64,000 nt of DNA from Pseudomonas baltica (GCF_031880315.1 NZ_CP134771.1:5705001-5769000), one strand, 5' to 3'. Shown: positions 50,454 to 59,765, counted from the stretch's first letter. A program made the numbers and translations. Notes: generated from the letters alone by a model not told the origin.

Positions 50454-51320
50454 ATGCCTCATGCACTGCACTTCCAGCTTGGCGACCGTCAGGTCAACCG
50501 CGTCGGCTACGGCGCCATGCAACTGGCCGGCCCCCAGGTGTTCGGTCCGCCCAAGGATCGCCAGGCGGCGCTCACCGTGTTGCGCGAGGCCGTTGCGGCA
50601 GGCGTCAATCACATCGACACCAGCGATTTCTACGGTCCGCACATCACCAATCAGCTGATCCGCGAAGCGCTGGCGCCTTACCCGCAGGACCTGACGCTGG
50701 TCACCAAGGTCGGCGCCATGCGCGGCAGCGATGGCTCCTGGAACCCGGCGCAAAGCCCGGCCGAGCTGGTGCAGGCGGTGCACGACAACCTGCGCAACCT
50801 CGGCCTCGAGGCTCTGGACGTGGTGAATTTCCGCGCCTGGGGCAATATGCACGAGCCCAAGGAAGAGTCACTCGAGGCGCAGTTCTCGGCGCTGGCCCAG
50901 TTGCAGCAGCAAGGCCTGATCCGCCATCTGGGCGTGAGCAACGTCACGGCCGCGCAGGTCAAGCAGGCGCAAGGCATCGCCAAGGTGGTCTGCGTGCAGA
51001 ACTTCTACAACCTCTCGCAACGCGGCGATGACGCACTGGTCGACGAGCTGGCCGCTCAGGGCGTCGCCTATGTGCCGTTCTTCCCGCTGGGCGGCTTCAG
51101 CCCGCTGCAATCCGAGGCGCTGAATCAGGTCGCACAGCGTTTGCAGGCCACACCGATGCAGGTCGCACTGGCCTGGCTGCTGCAACGCGCGCCGAACATC
51201 CTGCTGATCCCCGGCACCTCCTCGGTCGCTCACCTGCGCGAGAATCTGGCTGCGGCCGAGCTGGTGCTGCCGAGCGAGGTGCTGGGCGAGCTGGACGGGA
51301 TAGGTGGGGCGGGGGTTTAG
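50454..51320 (+). CDS. Aldo/keto reductase family protein with altered active site
   Basis: A 288-residue TIM-barrel reductase. G-Y-G-A-M-Q-L-A-G, D-T-S-D-F-Y-G-P (Asp and Tyr of the tetrad), V-T-K-V-G-A (Lys) and I-P-G-T-S-S are present. At the fourth tetrad position, where most members have His, the segment reads V-N-F-R-A-W, as in the YdbC/pyridoxal-reductase-like branch. NADPH-dependent carbonyl reduction is probable, substrate unknown. AGGAG precedes the ATG. Divergent from a LysR gene. Confidence 0.87.
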   Translation: MPHALHFQLGDRQVNRVGYGAMQLAGPQVFGPPKDRQAALTVLREAVAAGVNHIDTSDFYGPHITNQLIREALAPYPQDLTLVTKVGAMRGSDGSWNPAQSPAELVQAVHDNLRNLGLEALDVVNFRAWGNMHEPKEESLEAQFSALAQLQQQGLIRHLGVSNVTAAQVKQAQGIAKVVCVQNFYNLSQRGDDALVDELAAQGVAYVPFFPLGGFSPLQSEALNQVAQRLQATPMQVALAWLLQRAPNILLIPGTSSVAHLRENLAAAELVLPSEVLGELDGIGGAGV

Positions 51321-51387
51321 AGACGGTGGCTAGCCGTCAGGGCGCGCTCTGATAGACTACGCAAGCCGATGTCCAACAGGATTAGCC

Positions 51388-51678
51388 ATGCGCCCCTCAG
51401 CCGCCCTGCATAACAAAGAAGCCGCGATCCGTGAAGTCGTCGGGCGTTTTCGGACTGCCAATCCAAGGATCTTCGGTTCGGTATTGGCGGGTACAGATCA
51501 AGACGGCAGCGATCTGGATCTGCTGGTAGACGCGCTCCCTGGCGCTACCTTGTTCGACCTAGGGGGGCTGCAGGCTGAGCTGGAAGATCTTCTAGGCGTG
51601 ACGGTCGACGTGCTCACTCCTGGCGATTTGCCGATCAAGTTCCGGGCTCAGGTAGTCGAACAGGCCCGTCCGGTATGA
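51388..51678 (+). CDS. mntA: MntA-type antitoxin nucleotidyltransferase
   Basis: A 96-residue minimal nucleotidyltransferase. The exact motif G-S-x10-D-x-D is present (Gly30, Ser31, Asp42, Asp44), as in MntA proteins that neutralise HepT by AMPylating a tyrosine near its active site. AGGA lies upstream of the ATG. The stop overlaps the hepT start by four bases (ATGA), the standard antitoxin-first arrangement for many MNT-HEPN pairs. Confidence 0.9.
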   Translation: MRPSAALHNKEAAIREVVGRFRTANPRIFGSVLAGTDQDGSDLDLLVDALPGATLFDLGGLQAELEDLLGVTVDVLTPGDLPIKFRAQVVEQARPV

Positions 51679-52016
51679 CCGAACAGCGACTGGGTGATTA
51701 CTTAGAGCATATTCGTCAGGCGGCGCAGGATGCGCTGATCTTTGTCGATGGCTTCGATAAAGACGACTTCCTGGACGACAAACGGACCCAGCAGGCGGTA
51801 ATCATGAGCTTGATTATTCTGGGCGAGGCTTCGACCAAGATCATGGATCGATACCCTGAATTCACTGCAGGTCATCCTCAGGTCCCATGGCGAAGCATGC
51901 GCAATATGCGTAATCGAATTGCCCATGGTTACTTCGATATCAACCTGGATATCGTCTGGGACACTTTGAAATTGGCGCTTCCTGAATTGCTTGTGATTCT
52001 TCCCGGGACCGAATAG
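51675..52016 (+). CDS. hepT: HepT-like HEPN ribonuclease toxin
   Basis: A 113-residue HEPN protein. The catalytic R-x4-H-x-Y motif is intact as Arg79, His84 and Tyr86 (R-N-R-I-A-H-G-Y). The I-I-L-G-E-A-S-T-K helix is typical of HepT. It should act as an RNase (tRNA or mRNA) when not modified by MntA. Its stop is immediately adjacent to the convergent LysR stop, with no intergenic base, so no terminator lies between them. Confidence 0.9.
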   Translation: MTEQRLGDYLEHIRQAAQDALIFVDGFDKDDFLDDKRTQQAVIMSLIILGEASTKIMDRYPEFTAGHPQVPWRSMRNMRNRIAHGYFDINLDIVWDTLKLALPELLVILPGTE

Positions 52017-52910
52017 TCACCCGCGCCCAAACCTCACCAGCACCGCTTCGATAAACCGCCTCAGCTTCGCCGTGCGCTGGCGATTGGCGGTGTACAGCAG
52101 ATGCATCTCGCGGCTCGGCGCCGCGTAGTCGGTGAGCAGTTGCACCAGTTCGCCGCTCTGCAGCGCCGGTTGGAGAAAGTCCACAGGCCCCAGCACAATG
52201 CCGAAGCCGTCCAGCGCGGCGGTGAGCAGGGCCTTGCTTTCGTTGACCTGCAAGCGGCTGTTGACCCGCACGCTATAGTGCTCAGCCCCTTGGCTGAATT
52301 GCCATTCGCGCTCGGCGGGGCGTGCCCAGTAGGTGTAGCTCAGGCATTCGTGCGCCTGCAGGTCGGCGGGGGTGCGTGGTGTGCCGCGCTCGGCCAGATA
52401 CCGCGGCGCCGCGCAGGCCGCCAGTCGGTAGGGTGCCAGCGGCCGCGCGGTCAGACTGGAGTTGTTCAGCGGGCCGATGCGAAAGGCCACTTCGTAACCC
52501 TCTTCAACGATATCGATGAAGCGATCGGTCAGGTGCAGGTCGATCTCGACCTCGGGATGCTGCCGTAGAAATTGCGTGATGAACGGCATCAGCACGTAGG
52601 AGCCAAAGGCTACCGGCGCGGTGATCCTGAGTTTGCCGCGTGGGGTGTCGTTCATGATCTGCGCCAGCGAATCGGCGGCCTCGGCTTCGCTCAGAATGTG
52701 CTTGCAGCGCTCGTAATAGGCACTGCCCAGCTCGGTCAGGCTCTGCCGGCGAGTGGTGCGGTTGAGCAGGCGCGCGCCCAAGTGTCGTTCAAGCGCCGCG
52801 ACATGTTTGGCGACCATTTGCGCCGACAGGCCCAAGCGCTCGGCAGCGCTGGCATAAGAGCCGAATTCCGCAGCCATGACGAAAGCGCCCATGCTGGTCA
52901 GGCGGTCCAT
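52017..52910 (-). CDS. LysR-family transcriptional regulator
   Basis: A 297-residue LysR protein of the DmlR/CrgA-like branch: M-D-R-L-T-S-M-G-A-F at the start, helix-turn-helix around S-Y-A-S-A-A-E-R-L-G-L-S, and sensor domain beginning R-G-K-L-R-I-T-A-P-V-A-F-G. Divergent from the NADP-binding reductase at 53015 with about 104 bases between starts, which it probably controls. Confidence 0.9.
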   Translation of the reverse strand: MDRLTSMGAFVMAAEFGSYASAAERLGLSAQMVAKHVAALERHLGARLLNRTTRRQSLTELGSAYYERCKHILSEAEAADSLAQIMNDTPRGKLRITAPVAFGSYVLMPFITQFLRQHPEVEIDLHLTDRFIDIVEEGYEVAFRIGPLNNSSLTARPLAPYRLAACAAPRYLAERGTPRTPADLQAHECLSYTYWARPAEREWQFSQGAEHYSVRVNSRLQVNESKALLTAALDGFGIVLGPVDFLQPALQSGELVQLLTDYAAPSREMHLLYTANRQRTAKLRRFIEAVLVRFGRG

Positions 52911-53014
52911 GATTCACTACTCCTGGTAACGAGACTAAGTCGGCAATGGCGATTTATCTACGCCTGATGGCGAATCATCATAGACCTTGTCTTGTTCAAC
53001 AGCAGAGTATTCAC

Positions 53015-53677
53015 ATGAAAATCGGAATCATCGGTGCAGGTTTCATTGGCCGCAGTGTCGCGCAGCTGGCCCTCGCGGCGGGGCATGAAGTAATGCTCAG
53101 CAATTCTCGCGGGCCCAAGAGTCTGAGCAGTGTGATGAGTAATCTGCCGGGCAGTCAGGTGGGTACCGTCGAGCAGGCGGCGCAGTTTGGCGATTTGGTA
53201 TTGCTGGCCATCCCCTTCGAGCATTACCGCAGCATCGCGGCCCGGTGGCTGGAGGGCAAGACGGTGCTGGATGCCAACAATTATTACCCGGAACGCGACG
53301 GCCACATCGCCGCGCTGGATCGCTTCGAAACCACCACCAGCCGCCTGCTCGCCGAACATCTGTGCGGGGCGAGGGTGGTCAAGGTGTTCAACGCGATCCT
53401 GGCCCAGGACCTGTTGCAGGACGGCCGCCCCCGCGGCGCCGCCGACCGCCGCGCGCTGCCCATCGCAGCGGATGATGCGCAGGCCGCGCAGCAGGTCATC
53501 AAGTTGCTCGATGAGCTCGGTTTCGACGCAGTGGATGCCGGCAATCTGGATGACAGCTGGCGCTTCGAACGGGCCAAGCCGGCCTATTGCAGACCGTTTG
53601 ACCAGGCCGGCCTCAAGCAAGCGCTGGCTGCGGCAGAGCGGCAGGTGGAACTGCCCCATGGCTCTTGGCGGCACTGA
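53015..53677 (+). CDS. NAD(P)-binding reductase (F420-NADP oxidoreductase-like)
   Basis: A 220-residue Rossmann protein: K-I-G-I-I-G-A-G-F-I-G-R-S-V at residues 2-15, N-S-R-G-P near residue 32 for the cofactor phosphate, and V-V-K-V-F-N-A-I and S-W-R-F-E-R-A-K later. The family is named after archaeal F420:NADP reductases, but members in pseudomonads, which lack F420, reduce other substrates. ATG 53015 is preferred because the fold starts there. The open leader from 52946 has no homology. Confidence 0.85.
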   Translation: MKIGIIGAGFIGRSVAQLALAAGHEVMLSNSRGPKSLSSVMSNLPGSQVGTVEQAAQFGDLVLLAIPFEHYRSIAARWLEGKTVLDANNYYPERDGHIAALDRFETTTSRLLAEHLCGARVVKVFNAILAQDLLQDGRPRGAADRRALPIAADDAQAAQQVIKLLDELGFDAVDAGNLDDSWRFERAKPAYCRPFDQAGLKQALAAAERQVELPHGSWRH

Positions 53678-53714
53678 GCGTAGGGGCCCTTCCTAGACAT
53701 CCAATTGCGACGAT

Positions 53715-54479
53715 TCACCCGTGCGCATAGCGCGCTGCCTCGGGCACCGGCTCGGCCTGCGACTGCACACCCAACTGGCCCAGCAACTTCGCCCGCAACG
53801 CCTGAAAGCCGTGCTGACCGGTGTGGCGTGCGCGCGGCAGATCGATCTGCAACTGCTCGGCAATACGCCCGTCGGCCAGCACGATCACTCGGTCGGCCAG
53901 CAGGATGGCTTCATCCACGTCGTGGGTCACCAGCAGCACCGCAGGGTTGTGTTTGCGCCACAGCTCGATGATCAACTCGTGCATGCGGATCCGCGTCAGT
54001 GCATCCAGCGCCGCAAAGGGTTCGTCGAGCAACAGCAGTTCCGGTTCACGCACCAGGCCGCGGGCCAGGGCCACGCGCTGCGCCTCGCCGCCGGACAAGG
54101 TCGCCGGGTAGGCATTGAGGCGATGGGCCAGGCCGACCTCGGTCAGTGCCTCGATGGCGCGTGCCTTGGCGTTGTCGACGTGCAAACCCAGCACGACGTT
54201 TTTCCAGGCGCGCTTCCAGGGCATCAACCGCGGTTCCTGAAACACCGCCGCGCGCGCCTTGGGCACGCGCAAGCGACCGCTGTCGATGCTGTCCAGGCCC
54301 GCGAGAGTGCGCAGCAAGGTGGTCTTGCCTGAGCCGCTGGCACCCAGCAAGGCGACGAATTCACCCGCAGCGATGTTCAGGTCCAGGCCGTCGAGCACGC
54401 GTTGGTCGCCGAACTGGCGCACCAGATTGTGCAACTGCACCGGCGCGTTCTGGCTCCCGGAAGCGTCAGCGATTGCCAT
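53715..54479 (-). CDS. ssuB: Sulfonate/nitrate-type ABC transporter ATPase (SsuB-like)
   Basis: A 254-residue ATPase. Walker A G-A-S-G-S-G-K-T-T (about residues 45-53), Q-loop F-Q-E-P-R-L-M-P-W, signature L-S-G-G-E-A-Q-R and Walker B L-L-L-L-D-E-P-F-A-A-L-D with H-D-V-D-E-A switch. F-Q-E-P-R-L-M-P-W-K is characteristic of aliphatic-sulfonate (SsuB) rather than taurine (TauB) transporters. It follows the permease gene by three bases. No binding protein or SsuD monooxygenase is adjacent. Confidence 0.88.
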   Translation of the reverse strand: MAIADASGSQNAPVQLHNLVRQFGDQRVLDGLDLNIAAGEFVALLGASGSGKTTLLRTLAGLDSIDSGRLRVPKARAAVFQEPRLMPWKRAWKNVVLGLHVDNAKARAIEALTEVGLAHRLNAYPATLSGGEAQRVALARGLVREPELLLLDEPFAALDALTRIRMHELIIELWRKHNPAVLLVTHDVDEAILLADRVIVLADGRIAEQLQIDLPRARHTGQHGFQALRAKLLGQLGVQSQAEPVPEAARYAHG

Positions 54480-54482
54480 GCG

Positions 54483-55331
54483 TCAAGTCCTTGTAAAAGT
54501 GGGGCGCCAGGCCAGCGCGAAACGTTCCAGGGTGCGAATCAGGCCATCGATCAACAACCCCAGCACGCTATAGATCAGCAAGCAGATGACGATCACATCG
54601 GTGCGCATGAAGTCCCGCGCGTCGCTTGCGAGAAAACCGATGCCGGCCGTGGTGTTGATCTGCTCGACGAACACCAATGCCAGCCACGACACACCCAAGG
54701 CGTAACGCAGGCCGACGAAGAACGACGGCAGGGCGCCCGGCAGGATCACGTGCCAGATCAACTCGGCGCGATTGAGGCCCAGGGTGTTGGCCGCCTCGAT
54801 GAGTTTGGGGTCGATGTTGCGAATACCGGAAAAAAGGTTCAGGTACACCGGGAAGGTGGTGCCCAGTACGATCAGGGCGACCTTGGTGAACTCGCCGATG
54901 CCGAACCAGAGGATGAACAGCGGCACCAGCGCCAAGGAGGGGATGGTGCGCAGCATTTGCATGGGTGAATCGAGGATCACCTCGCCGCGCTTGGACAGGC
55001 CACTGATCAATGCGGCAACCACGCCGATACTGACGCCGATCACCAGCCCCGCCACCGCCCGTTGCAGCGACACCAGCAGGTTTTTCGCCAGCTCGCCGGA
55101 GAGGATCATCGCCCACAGCGTATCGCCGATCTGCGAGGGCGCGGCGATGACACGCGAGGGCAGCCAGCCAAGCTGCGAGCTCAGTTGCCAGAGCAGCAGT
55201 ATCGCCAGCGGGCTGATGCAGCGAATCACCCAAGCAGGCAGCCGGGGTTTTCGTGCTGCGGCTCGCGCCACTGCGGCGGCCGGTTTATCGATGATCAGCG
55301 TGGCCGACGCAGAGCGCTGGGAAGTAGTCAT
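54483..55331 (-). CDS. ssuC: Sulfonate-type ABC transporter permease (SsuC-like)
   Basis: A 282-residue permease with six to seven hydrophobic helices. The EAA-like coupling loop is E-A-A-N-T-L-G-L-N near residue 180, and G-V-S-W-L-A-L-V-F-V-E-Q and A-G-I-G-F-L-A are typical SsuC/TauC elements. Pairs with the ATPase gene three bases downstream. A periplasmic substrate-binding protein, needed for import, is missing from both sides, so it must be encoded elsewhere or lost. The AT-rich gap 55332-55480 separates it from the J-domain gene. Confidence 0.88.
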   Translation of the reverse strand: MTTSQRSASATLIIDKPAAAVARAAARKPRLPAWVIRCISPLAILLLWQLSSQLGWLPSRVIAAPSQIGDTLWAMILSGELAKNLLVSLQRAVAGLVIGVSIGVVAALISGLSKRGEVILDSPMQMLRTIPSLALVPLFILWFGIGEFTKVALIVLGTTFPVYLNLFSGIRNIDPKLIEAANTLGLNRAELIWHVILPGALPSFFVGLRYALGVSWLALVFVEQINTTAGIGFLASDARDFMRTDVIVICLLIYSVLGLLIDGLIRTLERFALAWRPTFTRT

Positions 55332-55480
55332 GGGGCGTCCGAAATAGCGATTGGCCGGCCCATCCTAGGGGTATTAAAAACGCCAGTGAAAGTTTATTTG
55401 TGAATAACCTCAGATCTTTCCAGATGATCTATTTTAATAACGGGACTTGATGAGATTCGTAATATTTATAATATGCCTGG

Positions 55481-56863
55481 TCAGTGACCCAGCATCTTGC
55501 CCACGATGTACAGCACTATCATCACCAGGAAGAAGCCTATCCTGGCCCAGGGTATGCGCACCTGACCGCGCTGGGACAGGCGGGTCAGCAGTGCACCCCC
55601 TGCGAATATCAGCGCGAAGGTCGGCCAATAGAACCCCGGGACGACCGCAGTACGGTCGGCGGCGAAGTCCGCCAATACCCAGCAGGGCAACAAATGACGC
55701 AACACCAGCAGCCGCGTGCCTTGGCAATACCAGTGTTGCGGCAGCATCTTGCGGGTCAGCCAGATATCCAGGCGGCTCATCTTTATGGCCAGTTGGCGCC
55801 AGAGCCAGTGCAGCGCGGTACCGGCGAACAGCAGCAGCGGCACCATGACCACCGAGTCGACCACCAGTGTGGCACCGAGATCGCCCGGTTTGTCACCTGT
55901 CGGTGCCAGCACGTTGGCGCAGGCCATCACCAGCGCAATAGCCAGCCAGAGATAGAAGTAGATCGCGTTATTGACTGGGGCGCTTTGCCAGTCCCGCCAG
56001 TTTTCCAGCAACGGCATGCCAAGGTGCTGCGCTACCTCTGGGTACTGGTAGGCGAGGGCGTCGCTCAGCGCTTCGCAGGCTTGCCAGTCTTCGGCCTTGA
56101 AACGGTCCGCCATGGCGCGGCGGCGGGCGTCACTCATGGGCTTGAGCAGAAACGCCGCAGCCCGCTCACGCGCTTGCTTGGGGGGGTCCTGTTGCAGCTC
56201 ACGCTGCAGGGTATCGGCCCAGGCGGCCGCTTCGCAGCGGCGGATCAACGCGCCCCAGCGCCAGTGGTTGCACGGCAGATCACCGCGCTCCTCATCCCAG
56301 CCCATCGCTTGAGACACACGCTCGAAAAACGCCGGCGACCAGCGTGGTGCACCTTCGAGCCATTCGAGGACGTCCTGTTCGAACTGTTGGCGACGATCGA
56401 ACGGCAGCAGCCAATCGCTGGCGAGCCACAGCTGCAAGGCTTCGAACACCGGACGTTCATGCCCCTCGGCCAGCCATTCACGCATCTGCGCCAGGGAGAC
56501 ATCCGGGGCGCTGGCGCTGGATATGAACTCGAAAGGCGCAGGGTTGACCTGGGTGGGGGACAGTTGCCGCGGTGGCACGGTTGGCGCCGGGGTCGCCAGC
56601 GGTTCGAGCGTCGGCGCCATCTGCGGCGCAACCTCGGGCGCCGGTGTCAACGCCGGGCTGGGCGCTGATTCAATCGGTTCTTGCGCGTACACGTCGGCGC
56701 GCCAGCGTGCCTCTTGCAGCGCTGCATCGTAGGCCTCGCGCAAGCGCTGAAAGGCCGCAGCGTCTTCGTCCGGGCGATGGATCTTGAGCAGCCGCGCATA
56801 GGCGCGCTTGATGCTGCGCTCGTCGGCTTCGGGTTCCAGTTGCAGGAGTTGCCAGTGCCCCAT
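55481..56863 (-). CDS. Membrane-anchored J-domain co-chaperone (DjlB/DjlC-like)
   Basis: A 460-residue protein. The N-terminal J domain (residues 1-50) has the loop H-R-P-D-E-D (29-34) in place of the usual H-P-D-K, a variant seen in J proteins paired with HscC. A Pro/Ala-rich linker (about residues 60-110), a helical middle and four to five C-terminal transmembrane helices (from about residue 290) follow. It sits six bases after hscC, so the two form a chaperone pair at the inner membrane. Confidence 0.82.
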   Translation of the reverse strand: MGHWQLLQLEPEADERSIKRAYARLLKIHRPDEDAAAFQRLREAYDAALQEARWRADVYAQEPIESAPSPALTPAPEVAPQMAPTLEPLATPAPTVPPRQLSPTQVNPAPFEFISSASAPDVSLAQMREWLAEGHERPVFEALQLWLASDWLLPFDRRQQFEQDVLEWLEGAPRWSPAFFERVSQAMGWDEERGDLPCNHWRWGALIRRCEAAAWADTLQRELQQDPPKQARERAAAFLLKPMSDARRRAMADRFKAEDWQACEALSDALAYQYPEVAQHLGMPLLENWRDWQSAPVNNAIYFYLWLAIALVMACANVLAPTGDKPGDLGATLVVDSVVMVPLLLFAGTALHWLWRQLAIKMSRLDIWLTRKMLPQHWYCQGTRLLVLRHLLPCWVLADFAADRTAVVPGFYWPTFALIFAGGALLTRLSQRGQVRIPWARIGFFLVMIVLYIVGKMLGH

Positions 56864-56869
56864 GGCCGC

Positions 56870-58558
56870 CTACCCCTCGAGCTCGAATTGCACGAGGCGC
56901 GCCATGATATCGCTGTGCGCCTCGCGGATCTGGCGTTCGTCCTGAGTGTCCAGCAACTGCTGAAACTGCCCGGCCAGGTGCGCCATGTACTGGCGGCGGT
57001 CGCCGAGGTTTTCCTGGTAGAGACGGTCGAGGCGGGCCAGCAGCAGGGTGTTGGTCTGCTGGTCGCGCGGGTGCACCTTGAGCGCCTGCAGGGCGGCCAG
57101 GCGTTGGGCGATCTCTTCCTTGGCGAGCACGCCGGGGTTGTTCTCGATCACCAGCAGGCGGGTTTCACCATTGATCGGCAAATGCACCTGGGCTTCGAGC
57201 AAACCGTTGTTGTCGTAGGTAAAGCGCACCTCGAGGTCGACCTCGCCAGCCTTGCGCGGCGGCACGGGGATTTCCAGTTCGCCGAGGTAGATGTTGTTCT
57301 TCACCAGCCGGCTTTCGCCTTGGTAGATCCTGACGATGACCGCGCTCTGCTCGTCGCGCAGGGTGGAGACGGTTTGCGAGCGACTGATCGGCACCACGCT
57401 GTTGCGTTCGATGATCGGCAGGTAGTGACCCGCCTGATAGCCTTGACCTTGGCGCACCGAGGTCTCGATACCCAAGGTATAAGGGCAGACATCGGTCATG
57501 ACCACTTCTTCGAGCGAGGCGTCGCGGGCCTTGAGCGCTGCCTGAATGGCCGCGCCCTGGGCCACGACTTCATCCGGATTGAGCTGCATCGCCGGGATGC
57601 GGCCGAACAGGGTGGCGACCAGCTTGCGCACCAGAGGCATGCGCGTGGTGCCGCCGACCAGCAGCACTTCGTCGAGGTCCGCGGCTTTGATCCGCGCATC
57701 GCGCAGGGCGCGCTCGATGGGCGCACGCAGGCGATCGAGCAACGGCTGGACGATCTCGAACAGATCATCCTGGGTCAGGTCCAGGTGCCATTCCTGATCA
57801 TCGGCGCGCAGGGTAAATCGCGCCTGCTGGGTGGTGCCCAGAGCGTGGCGCACGCGTTGTGCTTCGCGGCGCAGGCGTTGGTTGATGCCGGGGCGAGTGG
57901 TATCCGGCAAGGCGGTACCGAGCTTGGCGATGAAGTGGGCCACCAGGCGATCATCGAAATCCTCACCGCCGAGGAAGTTGTCGCCAGCGCTGGCACGCAC
58001 CTCCATCACCCCTTCGAACAGCTCCAGCACCGACACGTCGAAGGTGCCGCCCCCCAGGTCGAAGACCAGAAAAGTGGTCTCGTCCTTCTGGTGCAAACCG
58101 TAGGCGAGGGCGGCGGCGGTGGGTTCGTTGATGAGCTTTTCGACCTTCAGCCCGGCCAGCTCGCCCGCGATACGCGTGGCCTTGCGCTGGGCGTCGCTGA
58201 AGTACGCCGGCACGCTGATCACTGCCTCGGTGACCGGTTGGCCCAAGGCGCGCTCGGCGTCGGCCTTGAGGCTGCCGAGCAGCATCGCCGAGAGCTCTTC
58301 GGGGCGATAGGCCTTGGTACCCAGGCGGGTTTCCTGGGCGCTGCCCATGTGCCGCTTGAACAGCGCGGTGGTCAAATGAGGGTGTGTCTGCAGGCGTTCG
58401 CGGGCGATGTCGCCGGCCACCAGTTGGCCCTGGTCGTCGAGGCCGACGACGCTGGGGGTGAGCAAGTTGCCCAGGGCATTGGGCAGCAGGCGCGCCTGTT
58501 CGCCATCCCAGGCGGCGACCAGGCTGTTGGTGGTGCCCAGGTCGATGCCGATAATCAT
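56870..58558 (-). CDS. hscC: HscC-type Hsp70 chaperone
   Basis: A 562-residue Hsp70, shorter than DnaK. The ATPase motif G-I-D-L-G-T-T-N-S is at residues 4-12; V-F-D-L-G-G-G-T-F-D-V-S and L-L-V-G-G-T-T-R-M-P mark phosphate and adenosine loops; the substrate-binding domain follows, and the C-terminal lid is shortened, as in HscC. ATG 58558 has AAGGA nine bases upstream; an in-frame GTG at 58564 is an alternative. It partners with the downstream J protein. Clients are unknown. Confidence 0.9.
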   Translation of the reverse strand: MIIGIDLGTTNSLVAAWDGEQARLLPNALGNLLTPSVVGLDDQGQLVAGDIARERLQTHPHLTTALFKRHMGSAQETRLGTKAYRPEELSAMLLGSLKADAERALGQPVTEAVISVPAYFSDAQRKATRIAGELAGLKVEKLINEPTAAALAYGLHQKDETTFLVFDLGGGTFDVSVLELFEGVMEVRASAGDNFLGGEDFDDRLVAHFIAKLGTALPDTTRPGINQRLRREAQRVRHALGTTQQARFTLRADDQEWHLDLTQDDLFEIVQPLLDRLRAPIERALRDARIKAADLDEVLLVGGTTRMPLVRKLVATLFGRIPAMQLNPDEVVAQGAAIQAALKARDASLEEVVMTDVCPYTLGIETSVRQGQGYQAGHYLPIIERNSVVPISRSQTVSTLRDEQSAVIVRIYQGESRLVKNNIYLGELEIPVPPRKAGEVDLEVRFTYDNNGLLEAQVHLPINGETRLLVIENNPGVLAKEEIAQRLAALQALKVHPRDQQTNTLLLARLDRLYQENLGDRRQYMAHLAGQFQQLLDTQDERQIREAHSDIMARLVQFELEG

Positions 58559-58715
58559 GACCACGCTTCCTTGTGTGCAGCGCAGGGCTCTGGAGTCGGC
58601 CCCGGCGCGAAGCCGGCTATTAGAACGGCGCGCGCGGTCTGAGTAAAGAGCAGGATGTCGGGGTGTGTGCCAGGCAACGTTTTACCGGGCACGCAGGGGT
58701 GTGCAAGGGGTCACG

Positions 58716-59639
58716 TCAGCCCTGCGCGGCGGCATAGGCCAGCACTGGTTCGCCCGCCAGCACCTCGGAGTGCAAACCATTCACGCCGACAGGAATATCG
58801 CCGACCAGGGTAATGCGGTAGAGCTGGCGGTCGTGATTCAATTCGGTGAGTTCCCTGGGCGCCAGATGCGCGGTGGAACGGTTATCCCAGAAGGCGATGG
58901 CGCCTTCGCTCCATTTGAAGCGCACGGTGAATTCCGGCTGGATCACGTGCTCGAACAGCAGCGCCAGCAACTGCTCGCTTTCGCGCGGGGTGAGACCGTC
59001 GATGCGCTTGAGAAACCCCGGGCTCACGTACAGGCTCCTGCGCCCGCTTTCGGGATGCACGCGTACCAGCGGATGCAGGCTGACCAGTTCGCGCGCGGCC
59101 ACCTTGTCATGGAACTCGCGCTTGCCGGCCATGCCTTCGGGGGCAGTGAAGCGGTGCTCGCCGCGCAGGGTTTCAAGGAAGCCGCGCAGGGTCGGCGACA
59201 AGGCGTCGTAGGCGGCTTCAAGGTTGGTCCACTGGGTGTCGCCACCGAAGGGCGGGATGGTCACGCCGCGTAGGATCGAGGCCGCCGGGGGATTGATCGC
59301 CGCAGTTACGTCGGTGTGCCAGCCGGTCCAGGGGCGGATCAGCTTGGGGCCTTCGAAGCGCTTGCCAAAGCGCGTCTTGCTCACCGAATACACCTCGGGG
59401 TAGCCCTCCACCGAACCGAATACCGGGTGGCCGACGGTGAGTTCGCCGAACTGCCGGGCAAAACCTATGTGTTGCTCGTGGCTGAGGGGCTGGTCGCGGA
59501 AGAAAATCACCTTCCACTGGATCAGCGCCTGGCGAATCGCCGCGACCTGTTCGGCGGGCAACGGCTCGCGCAAGTCGACGCCGCTGATCAGTGCCCCGAT
59601 GTTCAAGGCCAGTGGTTCGATATGGAGCGGATGCGACAT
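58716..59639 (-). CDS. TauD/TfdA-family alpha-ketoglutarate dioxygenase
   Basis: A 307-residue Fe(II)/2-oxoglutarate dioxygenase. The iron triad is H108-x-D110 (G-W-H-T-D) and His258 (S-T-A-H-L-A-P); Arg271 or Arg275 near the C-terminus binds 2-oxoglutarate. The family cleaves taurine, alkylsulfonates, sulfate esters or phenoxyacetates. Proximity to SsuBC-like genes favours an organosulfur substrate, but the chaperone genes intervene and it has its own AGGTG ribosome-binding site at ATG 59639. Confidence 0.87.
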   Translation of the reverse strand: MSHPLHIEPLALNIGALISGVDLREPLPAEQVAAIRQALIQWKVIFFRDQPLSHEQHIGFARQFGELTVGHPVFGSVEGYPEVYSVSKTRFGKRFEGPKLIRPWTGWHTDVTAAINPPAASILRGVTIPPFGGDTQWTNLEAAYDALSPTLRGFLETLRGEHRFTAPEGMAGKREFHDKVAARELVSLHPLVRVHPESGRRSLYVSPGFLKRIDGLTPRESEQLLALLFEHVIQPEFTVRFKWSEGAIAFWDNRSTAHLAPRELTELNHDRQLYRITLVGDIPVGVNGLHSEVLAGEPVLAYAAAQG

Positions 59640-59765
59640 GCGGGACACCTGCGGCAGACGACGGAAATAGCGCACGAGGTTATGCCGAGCGCCAGTGTCG
59701 GCAAAAATAACGTTGCGCTATAGGCCGCTGCGTTTTGTATCTATTGGCGGCCGGGAGCGTGGCCA

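Noticed and set aside
56681..58642. 653-codon plus-strand frame opposite hscC
   Set aside because: Antisense to a complete Hsp70 gene, no recognisable motif and no ribosome-binding site.
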